From assembly GCA_002427745.1 (NCBI GenBank), contig DIYF01000187.1, forward strand, positions 1-64,000: DNA of 64,000 bases, given 5' to 3'. How positions within the stretch are numbered: position 1 is the first letter of the stretch; each line of letters opens with the position of its first letter. The notes under the pieces are model-generated. The model saw only the letters and a program-made list of their open reading frames with translations, ran no database searches and was not told the DNA's origin. This document shows positions 25,858-36,400 of the stretch, in pieces. Source of the stretch: Roseivirga sp. UBA6061. Its GTDB lineage: Bacteria; Bacteroidota; Bacteroidia; Cytophagales; Cyclobacteriaceae. Both the position numbers and the translations under genes were made by a program.

Positions 25858-27422
25858 TGAAAAGTATCAGAAATACAACCTGGGTCTTACTGTCAATCAT
25901 AGCTTTTTTGAGTGCCTGTGAGCCCGCAGTCCTGGAAGCAGATTTTTTGATTAAAGATGGCACCATAGTAGACGGAACAGGTAGCGCAGCCTATAAAGGA
26001 GATATAGCCCTGAGCGGAGACAGTATTCTGTTTGTGGGGGATGCTTCTTCCGTAAACATCCGGGCCGGTAAGGTACTGGATGCTACAGGGAAAATTGTTT
26101 CCCCTGGCTTTATTGATGCACATACCCACAGCCTGGGCGACTTGAAAAGCCGGGATCGTAATGCCAATCTGAACTATCTCACCCAGGGAGTTACAACCGT
26201 AGTGAACGGTAATGATGGTGCTGGTCCTTATGAGATTACCGCACTTGCCAGTCAGCTGGAAACCCAGGGGATTGGTACCAATACCGCATTTTTGGTGGGG
26301 CATAATGTGATCAGACGGGCTGTACTGGGCGATAAGAACATAAAACCTGATGCCGATCAGCTGGAGCAGATGAGGGCACTCGTCAGGCAGGGTATGACCG
26401 AAGGGGCCTATGGCTTCTCCACCGGACTGTATTACGTACCCGGAAGTTACTCTGCAACGGAGGAGGTCATTGAGCTTACCAAAGAAGCAGCCCCCTTTGG
26501 GGGGATTTACGATAGTCACATCAGGGATGAGAGCAGCTATAACATCGGTTTGATCAATGCCGTGAAGGAGACCATAGAAATCGGTGAAAAGGCAGGAGTT
26601 CCGGTGCATTTTGCACATATCAAGGCCTTGGGAGTAGATGTGTGGAAGAAGAGTGATGAGGTGATTGCTCTCATCGAAGCAGCCCAAGCCAGAGGTGTCA
26701 CGGTCACTGCTGATCAGTATCCCTGGCGCGCATCGGGTACTCATCTGGAAAATGCACTGATAGACAATTGGGTGAAGGCCGGGGGGGAAGAGCAATACTA
26801 TGCCCGCTTAAACAACAAACAGCTACTTCCCCGCATACGCAGTGAGATCAAAGAAAACATGCGGAAAAGAGGAGGTGCTGAATCACTCCTGATTACGGCC
26901 GATCTCCGTGATACGAGCCTCATTGGATTAAATCTGGCCCAAATAGCAGAAAAACTAAAGCTCGATCCGGTAGAAGCGGCCTTGAAAATAGCCCGTGAGG
27001 GAGGTGCCAGGGTGGCATCATTCAACATGAACCCCTATGACCTTGAGAACTTTGTGACGCAGCCCTGGGTTATGACCAGCTCTGACGGCACCACCGGCCA
27101 TCCCAGAAAGTATGCCAGCTACCCCAAGAAATACCGGGATTATGTAGTCAATAAGCCACTTCTTTCGCTGGAATCCTTTGTCTTCAAATCGAGTGGCCAG
27201 GTGGCCCGGACTTTTGGTATTGCCAGAAGAGGGGAGTTGAAAGAAGGGTATTTTGCTGACCTGATCATCTTTGACCCGGAGGAATTCAAGCCGATGGCTG
27301 ATTTTTCTAACCCTGCCGAATACTCCGAGGGAATAGAGTATTTATGGGTCAACGGTGAATTAACGATAAGTGAAGCAGCATATACTCAGGCTCTTAAAGG
27401 GCGTGTATTGAAAAAGAAGTAG
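25854..27422 (+). CDS. N-acyl-D-amino-acid deacylase (D-aminoacylase family), secreted
   Basis: This 522-residue amidohydrolase has a lipoprotein-like signal ending in FLSACE. The metal-binding motifs are H90-T-H92 in IDAHTHS, YDSHIRDES, HFAHIKALG and the terminal-aspartate region TSSDGTTGHP. The SPGFIDAHTH and DQYPWRASGT segments are typical of D-aminoacylases and related dihydroorotase-like deacylases. It would remove an acyl group from N-acylated D-amino acids, or cleave a D-aminoacyl dipeptide. It overlaps the M14 gene by ATGA, so the two are made together, suggesting that the peptidase releases substrates for it. Confidence 0.87.
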   Translation: MMKSIRNTTWVLLSIIAFLSACEPAVLEADFLIKDGTIVDGTGSAAYKGDIALSGDSILFVGDASSVNIRAGKVLDATGKIVSPGFIDAHTHSLGDLKSRDRNANLNYLTQGVTTVVNGNDGAGPYEITALASQLETQGIGTNTAFLVGHNVIRRAVLGDKNIKPDADQLEQMRALVRQGMTEGAYGFSTGLYYVPGSYSATEEVIELTKEAAPFGGIYDSHIRDESSYNIGLINAVKETIEIGEKAGVPVHFAHIKALGVDVWKKSDEVIALIEAAQARGVTVTADQYPWRASGTHLENALIDNWVKAGGEEQYYARLNNKQLLPRIRSEIKENMRKRGGAESLLITADLRDTSLIGLNLAQIAEKLKLDPVEAALKIAREGGARVASFNMNPYDLENFVTQPWVMTSSDGTTGHPRKYASYPKKYRDYVVNKPLLSLESFVFKSSGQVARTFGIARRGELKEGYFADLIIFDPEEFKPMADFSNPAEYSEGIEYLWVNGELTISEAAYTQALKGRVLKKK

Positions 27423-27491
27423 CTTGACGCCACAGTGTGTCATTTGTCGATCTCGCTTCAAATCTCCCACCGCTTCTCTTATATTCACAGC

Positions 27492-29219
27492 ATGATACTT
27501 AGAAAAGCCTTTGCTTCCGCACTTTTTTGTCTTGCTGCTTTTGCGGCCTCTTCTCTGAATGCTCGTCAGCTTCCCGAGTTTGTCGCCCCCTATTTTCAGA
27601 TGATCGAGGAAACCTTTGACAAGGAGTCGGCCTTTAATACGGTGGCTTTTGTAGAGAAGTACTGGCGTGTGGTAGGTAACGAGGGGTTTGATAAGAGTAT
27701 TTATCATGTGGTAGAAAAGCTCAGAGCGGCTGGTTTTGTAGAAGAAAGCAAGGCTGGTACCGATGACCGGCTTGTTTACCGTATAGAAAAACGTCCTTTG
27801 AGAAACCCTACCTGGGAGCCCGTGGCCGGTAGTCTGAAACTGGGGTCAGGAGAAGAAATTCTCAACTTCAAAACCAACTTCAATATGATGGCCATACACT
27901 CATATAGTACGGGGGGAGAGAAAGAGTTTGAAGTCGTTTATGTAGGTGAGGGCAGAAGCCTTGATTTCACTCAGGACCTCAAAGGCAAAGTGGTGTTTGG
28001 AGAGACTTCCCCGCGACTACTCTTTAACCAGGGAGTAAACAAGCGGGGAGCAGCTGGTGTGATCTCTTATGGATTGCCCGGTTATCTGCAGGCTGATAAG
28101 AATGTCAATTCCATTCAGTTCACCGGAATCCCCCGGAATGATGAAAAAAAGTCTTTTGCCATACTCCTGTCTAATCAGGCCAGACAAAAGCTGAAAGCAG
28201 CAATAGAGCGGGGAGAGACTAAGATCAGGGTGAATCTTGAAACCAAAATGTGGAAGTCGGAAGAGCTGACCCTGGTAGCAGAGCTGAGAGGAAGTAAAAA
28301 CCCGGAAGAGCGGTTTGTATTCAGTGCGCACGTACAGGAACCCGGAGCCAATGATAACGCAAGTGGTGTGGGGGCTTTGGGAGAAATAGCGGCTTCCAGT
28401 GCCCGATTGCTGAAGGCAGGCAAGATCAATCCCGAGCGTACCATTACCTACCTTTTCGGAGACGAAATTGTGTCGACCCGCAGGTTTATTCAGGAGGATA
28501 AAGAGCGTGCCAGGAACATCAAATGGGGTATGAGCCTCGATATGGTAGGAGAGAATACCGATTTGACCGGAGGTACTTTTCTGATCGAAAAAATGCCAGA
28601 TCCCGGAGCCATCTGGGTGCGAGGTGTGGAAAAACACTCCGAGTGGGGTGGTAGCCCGCTTACTAAAAAGCAGTTGAAACCCCATTACTTTAATGACCTG
28701 ACGATTAACGTTTTTCAGGCCATCGGAACAAAGAGGAACTGGGCCGTGAAATTCAATCCCTATGAGGGAGGTAGCGATCATGTTCCTTTCCTGAGGGGCA
28801 ATATCCCGGGAGTACTGCTCTGGCATTTTACTGATCAGTTTTACCATACCGATGGTGACAGAATAGATAAGGTATCTCCAGAAACACTGGAAAACGTAGG
28901 AACGGGTGCATTGATGATTGCGCTGATGTTGACAGAGAATAAGGAGGAGCTGGGCGATTACCTCCTGGATGATCTCAACAATACGCTCAACGCCCGCCTG
29001 AAAGATGAACTAGCCTTGAGCGAGGAGGCAATTGCGAGTGGAGGAGACAGAGACAAAGAAATAGACATCATCAGCACCTGGGCAGATTACTACCTCAATG
29101 TACTGGATACCACGGTGGATATTGCTCCCAAAGCAGGTGACAAATTCAGTAAGAAGCTGGCCATCACAAAGAAACGTCTGGAAGTCGTGAAAGCCCGGAT
29201 GCTCACTCAGCTTAAGTGA
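27492..29219 (+). CDS. M28-family metallopeptidase, divergent active site
   Basis: From the ATG at 27492 the protein is about 575 residues with a signal peptide (MILRKAFASALFCLAAFAAS). A PA-like domain (about 110-200) precedes the M28 catalytic domain. Metal-ligand motifs seen are SAHVQEPGANDNASG, LDMVGE and GGSDHVPF. Two positions differ from the textbook M28 pattern: the HxD is HVQ, and the Glu-Glu pair is DE in FGDEIVSTRRF, so the catalytic acid would be aspartate. It may belong to a divergent subfamily rather than be dead. An upstream start at 27435 would disturb the signal peptide. It is the last gene of the plus-strand peptide cluster. Confidence 0.83.
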   Translation: MILRKAFASALFCLAAFAASSLNARQLPEFVAPYFQMIEETFDKESAFNTVAFVEKYWRVVGNEGFDKSIYHVVEKLRAAGFVEESKAGTDDRLVYRIEKRPLRNPTWEPVAGSLKLGSGEEILNFKTNFNMMAIHSYSTGGEKEFEVVYVGEGRSLDFTQDLKGKVVFGETSPRLLFNQGVNKRGAAGVISYGLPGYLQADKNVNSIQFTGIPRNDEKKSFAILLSNQARQKLKAAIERGETKIRVNLETKMWKSEELTLVAELRGSKNPEERFVFSAHVQEPGANDNASGVGALGEIAASSARLLKAGKINPERTITYLFGDEIVSTRRFIQEDKERARNIKWGMSLDMVGENTDLTGGTFLIEKMPDPGAIWVRGVEKHSEWGGSPLTKKQLKPHYFNDLTINVFQAIGTKRNWAVKFNPYEGGSDHVPFLRGNIPGVLLWHFTDQFYHTDGDRIDKVSPETLENVGTGALMIALMLTENKEELGDYLLDDLNNTLNARLKDELALSEEAIASGGDRDKEIDIISTWADYYLNVLDTTVDIAPKAGDKFSKKLAITKKRLEVVKARMLTQLK

Positions 29220-29236
29220 GGCAATCAGAGATGTTT

Positions 29237-30103
29237 TCAGTTGTCCAGATCAAAAACATCTTTCATTTTATCTGAGTCAAGCCAGCTTTTGACAGAAGCT
29301 GTTTCCGGTCCTTTGAGAAAAGGGTGCTCCTGAAAAAGTGCCTGGTAGTCCTGGTGAATGTCGTGTTGAAAGGTATCAATCTTCTTATCCAGTAGCTGGT
29401 CAATCCGTTTCAGTGTGTCTTTTTGAAAATGCAGGTTTACCGGATCTACAAAGCCCTTCTCAATAAAGGCTACCGTTTTTTTAGCGCAGCGGCAAGGGTT
29501 GCTTTTATTCACTAAGCCACACTTCTGGTTCATAAAGCTATAGAGTTGTTGTCGGGCTCTGTGGAGCTTTACCCGAAAATTAGCTTTTGAAATCTCCATA
29601 ATTTCAGCACCGGTGGCATCTGAGAACTCAAAAAGCTCTCCCAGAATGTAAATCATGCGTTGAGCAGGTTCAAGGCAGAGTAGCATACCTTTCATACAGC
29701 TCAGCTTGGCTTCCTTCACGAGTATTTTGTCTTCCACCTCAAAACGATGGTCAGAGAGTGGCAGGTCCGGTGCCTGGTCCAGCCCTTCTCCGAAGGCTTC
29801 AAATGTGAGGGAGTTTAGCTCAGCTTGTCTTCTCTGACTATTCAGAAAGTGATTTTTGACAATGCGGTAGAGCCAGGTAGTAAACCGGCTTTCATACCTG
29901 AAAGAGCTGAGCTTGGTTACCATTTTGATAAGCGCTTCCTGAGTGAGGTCAGCGGCTTCGTCCCGATCGCCTGTGAAGCTGATTGCCAGATTAAAGACCC
30001 AGTCCTGGTATTTTTTTACCAGCTTTTCCAGTGATGCTGAATCTCCTGATATGGCCTCCTGAATAAGTAAAATGTCCTGTTGGTTTGGTGTATTGCTGCT
30101 CAT
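29237..30103 (-). CDS. Sigma-70 factor with extended cysteine-containing C-terminus
   Basis: This 288-residue protein has region 2 (about 20-95, with GDRDEAADLTQEALIKMV and RFTTWLYRIVKNHFL) and region 4-like (about 125-195). After region 4 it carries an extension of roughly 90 residues containing CGLVNKSNPCRCAKK, a Cys-x8-Cys-x-Cys cluster, followed by a helical tail. ECF factors normally end soon after region 4, so this tail may act as a built-in regulatory or metal/redox-sensing module. It is 63 bases after the SnoaL-like gene and convergent with the M28 gene. Confidence 0.86.
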   Translation of the reverse strand: MSSNTPNQQDILLIQEAISGDSASLEKLVKKYQDWVFNLAISFTGDRDEAADLTQEALIKMVTKLSSFRYESRFTTWLYRIVKNHFLNSQRRQAELNSLTFEAFGEGLDQAPDLPLSDHRFEVEDKILVKEAKLSCMKGMLLCLEPAQRMIYILGELFEFSDATGAEIMEISKANFRVKLHRARQQLYSFMNQKCGLVNKSNPCRCAKKTVAFIEKGFVDPVNLHFQKDTLKRIDQLLDKKIDTFQHDIHQDYQALFQEHPFLKGPETASVKSWLDSDKMKDVFDLDN

Positions 30104-30166
30104 GCCGGTTTGTTGGGTTTTAAATTAAAGAGATTTACCCGAACCGGAGTCCGGGTAAATTGAATA

Positions 30167-30649
30167 CTACTGCTGATCATAGAGAAACTGCCCGTGAGGG
30201 TTGTCAAAGACCATCAGCCATTTTCCGTCTTTTTGCTTTCTGAGCACGGCCATGGAAAGGCCCTTTTGATTAATGACGGAGCCATCTGGTGCGGTTCCTG
30301 TCATTTTCCAGGGAGCCAGGTGAATCGCGATATTCCCGTTTACAAATACTTCATGGCCACCATAAGTAAATTGCGGTTTTATCTGAAAAGCCTGTTCAAA
30401 AGCAGATCGTATTGCCCCCCGGTCGCTGATAGAAAGCTCCGGTTCAAATACCACAGTGGCCCGGGCTTCATAGCTGGCCATTACCCCTTCAATGTCTCCT
30501 TTGTGAAAAGCCGTGGTCATGGCCAGTACAGCGTCCAGTACGTCTTTCTCTGTTCCGTTCAATGTGTTTGTCATAGATTGTTTTGTTTGTGATAATCCTG
30601 TAGAGACCATGCCACTCAGCACGATCGTTAAAATGAATAGTCGTTGCAT
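30167..30649 (-). CDS. Secreted SnoaL/DUF4440-like protein
   Basis: This 160-residue protein has a signal peptide (about 1-20, VSTGLSQT) and a single SnoaL/NTF2-like domain: a long helix (EKDVLDAVLAMTTAFHKGDIEGVMASY) then beta strands with NGNIAIHLAPWKMTG and WLMVFDNPHGQ. Members of this family bind or isomerise small hydrophobic ligands, but active-site residues here are not convincing. It is upstream of the sigma factor gene on the same strand and may be cotranscribed with it. Confidence 0.78.
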   Translation of the reverse strand: MQRLFILTIVLSGMVSTGLSQTKQSMTNTLNGTEKDVLDAVLAMTTAFHKGDIEGVMASYEARATVVFEPELSISDRGAIRSAFEQAFQIKPQFTYGGHEVFVNGNIAIHLAPWKMTGTAPDGSVINQKGLSMAVLRKQKDGKWLMVFDNPHGQFLYDQQ

Positions 30650-30867
30650 ATCTGTTGTCTTTGGGGTTTGGACACAGCAGTACTTCGACTGTTACAGTGG
30701 GCAACAATTTTTTTAAGAAATTCTAAGGAGAGGTTCTGTTTTGAAGGAAGGAGGTGACTTCCCGGACAACCTTATTGGGTTTGTTGATTTTCCAACACGG
30801 CAGGGTACGGTGCGTATCAGGTTCAAACCAGGATGTTTTACAGGCCTGATGCCGGGAACAAGTGTGT

Positions 30868-31602
30868 CTACTTAGGCAGGTGTATTTCACCCAGTCGCAT
30901 TACAGACATGCCGGCTCCCCAGCCTGCACCATGGTCGCTCTGCATATTTTGAATATGGAGTGGATGAATGCGATGCTCTCCGAAAGTAAGCAAAGCGAGA
31001 ATACTCCCTGGCCGGCTATGCCAGCTTGCCCAGGAAAGGGGGGACTCTCCCAGGATGTCCTGAGCGGCCTTATCAGCCGCGGCATCCAGTAAGAGCTGAA
31101 TACTCTCTTCATTGCCAAAGGCTGCTGCCCTGTGCAATGGCGTTTCTCCTTTTGTCAGGGCATCCCGCATAAAGGCTCCGGACTCGCGATGAGGTATGGT
31201 TTTGACATTGACTTTGGCTCCGTAATGGAGCAGTAGTTTCAGTATCAGGTTGTTTACCGGCCGGTTGGGGTGAGAGAGCAAACTGTGGAGAATGGTTTCC
31301 CCGTTTTCGGTATTGACCTGATTGGGATCAGCTCCGGCCTCCAGCAAAAACTGGCAAAGCTGCCAGTGCCCGTGAAAAGCCGAACCGTTCAGATCGTAAT
31401 TTTCGCCCAGCAGGCTAAGGTCTCCTCCTTTGGAGATTAAGTAGCGGATAGCACTTACATCGCCATAATAGGCACACCACTTCATCAGGGATGTGCCATG
31501 CTCATCAGTATCATTCGGGCCATAGCCCTTTGCCAACAGATCGAAGATCATGTCGGTTCTGCCATCGCTGAATTTCCGTATCAGGTTATCTTTTGCTTTC
31601 AA
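30868..31602 (-). CDS. Ankyrin-repeat protein
   Basis: This 244-residue protein is almost wholly ankyrin repeats, with recognisable units such as GTSLMKWCAYYGDVSAIRYL, LLEAGADPNQVN, HYGAKVNVK and GETPLHRAAAFGNEESIQLLL. It has no signal peptide, so it is probably cytoplasmic and mediates protein-protein contact. It starts 11 bases after the stop of the M20-type amidohydrolase gene, hence the same transcript, but no functional link is evident. Confidence 0.88.
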   Translation of the reverse strand: MKAKDNLIRKFSDGRTDMIFDLLAKGYGPNDTDEHGTSLMKWCAYYGDVSAIRYLISKGGDLSLLGENYDLNGSAFHGHWQLCQFLLEAGADPNQVNTENGETILHSLLSHPNRPVNNLILKLLLHYGAKVNVKTIPHRESGAFMRDALTKGETPLHRAAAFGNEESIQLLLDAAADKAAQDILGESPLSWASWHSRPGSILALLTFGEHRIHPLHIQNMQSDHGAGWGAGMSVMRLGEIHLPK

Positions 31603-31613
31603 AACACAATTGA

Positions 31614-33221
31614 TTAATTGTCCTTCTTCAATGTGGGGTAAGTAATACCGAGCTGTTCTAAGTAGCTGTCGTACCTGGTCTCATCATAGTAGAATTTCTC
31701 CAGCTGTGGTCTGAACTGTTCCATAATACCTTTGTTGAGGTAAATGGGTGGAGCATCATCCGGCCCGATCATCGGCTTATACTTTGTTTTTTTGCTCTGC
31801 ACATTGTTGAAATAGTCCCAGGCCTGCTCTACCAGCTCAGGTTTCAATAAAAAATCGAGAATGGTCATGGCTTCTGCTTTGGCACCTGCTGTAGCGCCTT
31901 TATGGGCAATGGGAGTGGCCATGGTAATGGCATTGCTCCAGTGGTGCCCCTGCAGACCCGGAATGTTGGAAGGAAACCTCATAGTGACCGTAGGTACCTT
32001 CCAAGAAACATCACCGATATCATCAGAACCACCGCTGCGGGGAGTCGTAACGGGCAGTCCAAGCCCCGAAAGCCTGGTGTTCAATCCATTTCGGTTATTG
32101 GATGAGACTTCAGCCTGTACGGCTTTAGCAAGGGTCTGATCTGCCTCACTCCATTCCGGCAGGCCTACTTCCCTGATATTCTCATACATGGTTTCGGCAA
32201 TCACCTTATTAAAGTGCCTGGGCCAGGCAGTTCCCAATATGCGCGATGTCATCTTTGTATCTGTCATCAGAGCCGCTCCGGCAGCGATATTATTCGCATC
32301 CTCATACATATCCATAATGCCTTCGTAGGTCACATCTCGCAGGTAGAACCAGATGGAAGCTTTGGAGGGAACCACATTGGGCTGATCTCCGGCATCGGTA
32401 AAAATGGAATGAGATCGCTTCAGGTAGTGCAGGTGCTCGCGTTTATAGTTCCAGCCCACATTCATCAGCTCGGCAGCATCCAGAGCACTCCTGCCACGCC
32501 AGGGAGCCCCGGCAGAATGAGCCGCTTCGCCCTCAAAGCTGTATTCCACACTAATGAGCCCTGTGCCGGAGGCCTGGCCATAAGAGACCGATAAGTTGCT
32601 GCTCACATGGGTGAAAATGCAGAGATCAATATCATCAAAGAGTCCGTCCCGGGTATACCAGGCCTTGGCTGCCACGAGCTCTTCTGCTATACCGGGCCAG
32701 ACAATCAGCGTGCCTCCGATTTTTTCCCTTTCCATGATCTGTTTTACCGCCAGGGCAGAGGTAATATTAAGGGGAATACCCGAATTATGCCCTTCTCCAT
32801 GTCCGGGAGCACCTTCTACCATGGGCTTGTGGTAAGCCACACCCGGGTATTGCGATGCTTTGGGAATGCAGTCTACATCACTACCCAGCGCTATCACCGG
32901 GCCTTCACCGTTTTTCCAGGTGGCAAACCAGGCTGTGGGAATACCGGAAACTCCTTCTTCTATAGTGAAACCATTCTCTTTCAGAATACCGGTCAGGTAT
33001 CTGGAAGACTCTACTTCCTGAAAACCCAGCTCGGCAAAGCTAAAGATCTTGTCAATCATCACCTGGGTTTGCTTATGGTTGTCCTGCACCAGTTGAGAAG
33101 CCTCGCGCTTGAGCCTTTCAATCTGTTTTTTGGAGTATTTTTTTTGAGCTATTGCCTGAGAGCCTATGAGAAAAAGGCTGAGGCAGATCAGCCAAAGGCT
33201 GGTTTTGGAAAGTGATTTCAT
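31614..33221 (-). CDS. M20-type amidohydrolase (AbgB-like), secreted
   Basis: This 535-residue protein has a signal peptide (about 1-25, SQAIAQ). The M20 dinuclear zinc motifs are present: LGSDVDCIP near 115, GEGHNSG near 148, IVWPGIAEE near 180 and a late GHHWSNAI segment. It is longer than typical M20D amidohydrolases because of an enlarged dimerisation domain and C-terminal helices, as in the AbgB subunit of p-aminobenzoyl-glutamate hydrolase. Location is the periplasm. It likely cleaves an acyl-amino acid or peptide-like amide. No AbgA-like partner is adjacent. Confidence 0.86.
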   Translation of the reverse strand: MKSLSKTSLWLICLSLFLIGSQAIAQKKYSKKQIERLKREASQLVQDNHKQTQVMIDKIFSFAELGFQEVESSRYLTGILKENGFTIEEGVSGIPTAWFATWKNGEGPVIALGSDVDCIPKASQYPGVAYHKPMVEGAPGHGEGHNSGIPLNITSALAVKQIMEREKIGGTLIVWPGIAEELVAAKAWYTRDGLFDDIDLCIFTHVSSNLSVSYGQASGTGLISVEYSFEGEAAHSAGAPWRGRSALDAAELMNVGWNYKREHLHYLKRSHSIFTDAGDQPNVVPSKASIWFYLRDVTYEGIMDMYEDANNIAAGAALMTDTKMTSRILGTAWPRHFNKVIAETMYENIREVGLPEWSEADQTLAKAVQAEVSSNNRNGLNTRLSGLGLPVTTPRSGGSDDIGDVSWKVPTVTMRFPSNIPGLQGHHWSNAITMATPIAHKGATAGAKAEAMTILDFLLKPELVEQAWDYFNNVQSKKTKYKPMIGPDDAPPIYLNKGIMEQFRPQLEKFYYDETRYDSYLEQLGITYPTLKKDN

Positions 33222-33462
33222 AAGTCGGTTGATAAGTCTAATAACAAAATAGTCAATTCGGCCGAATTCAGGGCGCAGGATTATTTTATAGGACAGACGG
33301 TTATGATTTGTGGATGATCCGTTCGATTTTTAGTAGAGTGTTACAGAATAAGCCTGCTGATTTATAGGGTCTTAGACCCCTCAGGCTGTTATTATCAAGA
33401 CCGAATTATTTACTCTGAGACCAGGTTTTCCCACGGTTGGATACCAGGGGTCAGAGACTTTT

Positions 33463-36400
33463 ATGTTGACCTGCTTAGCCATCCATATCAAGAAACCAGG
33501 ACTCTTTCTTATGAGTATGTTGCTGATGTGCCTGTCGCAGGGACTTTTATCTCAAACCAGCTCCACACTTGGCAGGGAGTTTTACTTCACTTTCCTGCCC
33601 AATTCCGGTTTGACAGAGAATTACGAAATGAGTGTTTTTCTTACCTCAGAAGTGAATAGTTCCGGTACCATTGAAGTGATTGGCACCGGCTGGTCACAGC
33701 AGTTTACCCTTATAGCCAACAATACCTTACAACTGGACATTCCTGCCGAATTTCGCATAGCACAACATGAGCAAATTGAACAAAAAGGGATATACGTAAG
33801 TACCCAGGCGGATGTAACGGCTTACGCCTATAATCACCTGGAAGGCTCATCTGACGGAAGCATGTTGCTGCCGTTGCCATCACTGGATAAGGAGTACATT
33901 ATCAATACCTGGAAATCAGATCTGAATGCCTTTGACGATCATACACAGTTTTCTGTGCTGAGTGCCAATGATGCTACTGAGGTGGAAATCACATTTTCCT
34001 CAGATGTTATTTATGAAGGGCAGAAGCTATACGATGCAGGGGAGGTATTGGTGATGACTTTGGATCGGGGGGAAGTGGTTTATTTTGAATCTGAACTGGA
34101 CCTGACCGGTACGGTTGTGAAAATCATTGGTGATGGAGCAGTGAACTGTAGCAAGCTGGCGGTTTTTGCAGGAAACCGGAATTTTAGAACAGGGTCAGGA
34201 AATTCCGGCATCGACCATGTTTATAATCAGCTCTATGCGGTTCGCGACTGGGGAAGGGAGTACTTTGTGGTACAGCATGAAACCCGCGAAACGGCCGATC
34301 CGGTTTCTATTCTGGCTGCGGAAGATAATACCCTGCTTGAGATCACGGGTGTTTTACCCATGGTACTGAACCGCGGAGAGAGCTTCAGGTTTTTTGCCAA
34401 AATAGAGCATTACATCAAAGCTGATAAATCCATCTCAGTAGCACACCTTACTTCTTCCGGAGCCCATGACCAGATGGAAAGGGGAGACCTCAAGGCCGAC
34501 CCCTTTATGATGATCGTCAGCCCCTTGAAACAGATATCCAATGACATTCGCTTCAATGTGATTGAAAGTTCATCCATAGAACAGCACTATCTCATTTCGG
34601 TAAGTCCGACCACCCGCCTCAATGTAAAGCTGGATGGGGTGGACATCAGCGACCGGTTTGTACCGCTGAGTCTGGCAGAGCAATATTCGTTTGCCGCTAT
34701 TCCCATCGACCCCGGGGTACACAGACTGGAAAGTAGCAGCGGTGTGGTGGCACACACTTATGGGTTTGGAGAGGAGCAGGGGATGGGCTATGCTGTCGGG
34801 GGCAACCTGGGAAACTTCGGGATTGACTTTCAAAGCATCAATTCCAGCCTCGGGCCTGGTCAGGTATGTGCCGATAGCGAGTTTAGTCTGTCCGTAAACT
34901 CGGAGAGTGATATTCTGAGCGAGCTATATACCTACTTCGTCTGGGATATGGGAGACGGAAACCAGGTAGTTGGTGAGACAGCCAGACACAGTTACAATAC
35001 CCCGGGTATCTATACGGTTAACTTATTTGCATCCAAATCACCCATTGCCTGCAGCGACCTGACTGTGTCCCGTCAAATTGAGGTGATTGGTGCCGCCATT
35101 GATGAGATTATAGGCCCTGTAACGGTATGCCCCAATGCTGGCGGAGCCGGGTATTTGCTGTCAGGTGCCGAGCCTGACTACACTTACCAATGGTTTGTAG
35201 AGGGAGGAAATCTGCTTAGCAGTTCAGGACCGCAGGCAGAAGTAGAGTGGACAACGGGTGCAACAGTCACCCGGTTAAAGGCTTTATCTGTATCTCCCCT
35301 GGGCTGCCAGAGCGATACGGTATTTCTGGAGATAGGCTTTAACGATATATTGGAGCCGGTTCTGCCCCTGGGAGCCCCCTTTCTCTGCGGTGAGTATCGG
35401 AATATAGCCTATCACGTACCGCGGACGACAGGTTCTGTTTACGACTGGACAGCTGAAGGGGGAACCGTTGTTTCCGGTCAGGGTACCCATGAAGTCATAG
35501 TCGATTGGGATGGTCCGGGTAACCATAAACTTTGGTATACTGAAAACTCAACGACCATCAGCAATGTGTGCGAAGGCACCTCTCCGGAGCTCGATGTGAT
35601 TGTCAGTCAGTCAATGGATATTCAGATTATGGTGACACCTGTTTCCTGTTTTGGAGAGCATGACGGAGGAGCCAGCCTCAGTGTAAGTGGGGGCGTGGGG
35701 CCCTATAGTATAGAGTGGGAGACCGGGGCGACACAAAACACAATCAGCGGACTGGCTTCAGGTGACTACGAAGTGGCCATTACCGATGGAGTAGGGTGTC
35801 GGGTTACGAGAGCTGTGGCCATTACCGAACCTGCTGTGCTTTCGGGTTATGTAGTGGCCAAAGATGCTGCCTGTGGTGAGGCCAGCGGGTCGGCAGAAGC
35901 ATTTGTTTCAGGAGGTACGGGTAGTTACAGTTATCGCTGGGCAAACAGTTTTACAGATCAGTCAGACGCAAGCGGCCTGGGGGCGGGAAATTATAGTGTG
36001 GTGATAAGAGATGAGCAGGGCTGTGAACTGGTGCTCAATTATAGTATTGCCGTACCTCAACCCATGGAGGTAGAGTTTGAAACGGAAAGACCCTGTCCTG
36101 AGACGGCTGACGGTAGTTTGTCCCTCATCGTTTCAGGTGGTACAGCTCCCTATGTATATGAATGGGAACTGGCTCCGGATCAGGGAGGGGCCAGCCTGGA
36201 TAATCTGGCCAGTGGCACTTATCGCGTTACCATCACGGATGGAGAGGGTTGTGAGCTTTCGGTGGCGGGTGAGCTGCCCGATCAGTCTCCGAGAATAAGC
36301 CTCCCCAATGCCTTCAGCCCGAATGGGGATGGCGATAATGATGAGTTTACCGCGGTATACAACTGTGTCGTTGATTTTCAAATGCTCGTTTACAACCAGT

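Noticed and set aside
25893..26795. A 300-codon open frame on the minus strand
   Set aside because: It lies wholly inside the D-aminoacylase gene, has no recognisable motif, and the plus-strand gene has full family motifs.
28017..28847. A 276-codon open frame on the minus strand
   Set aside because: It is antisense to the M28 peptidase gene and shows no recognisable domain.
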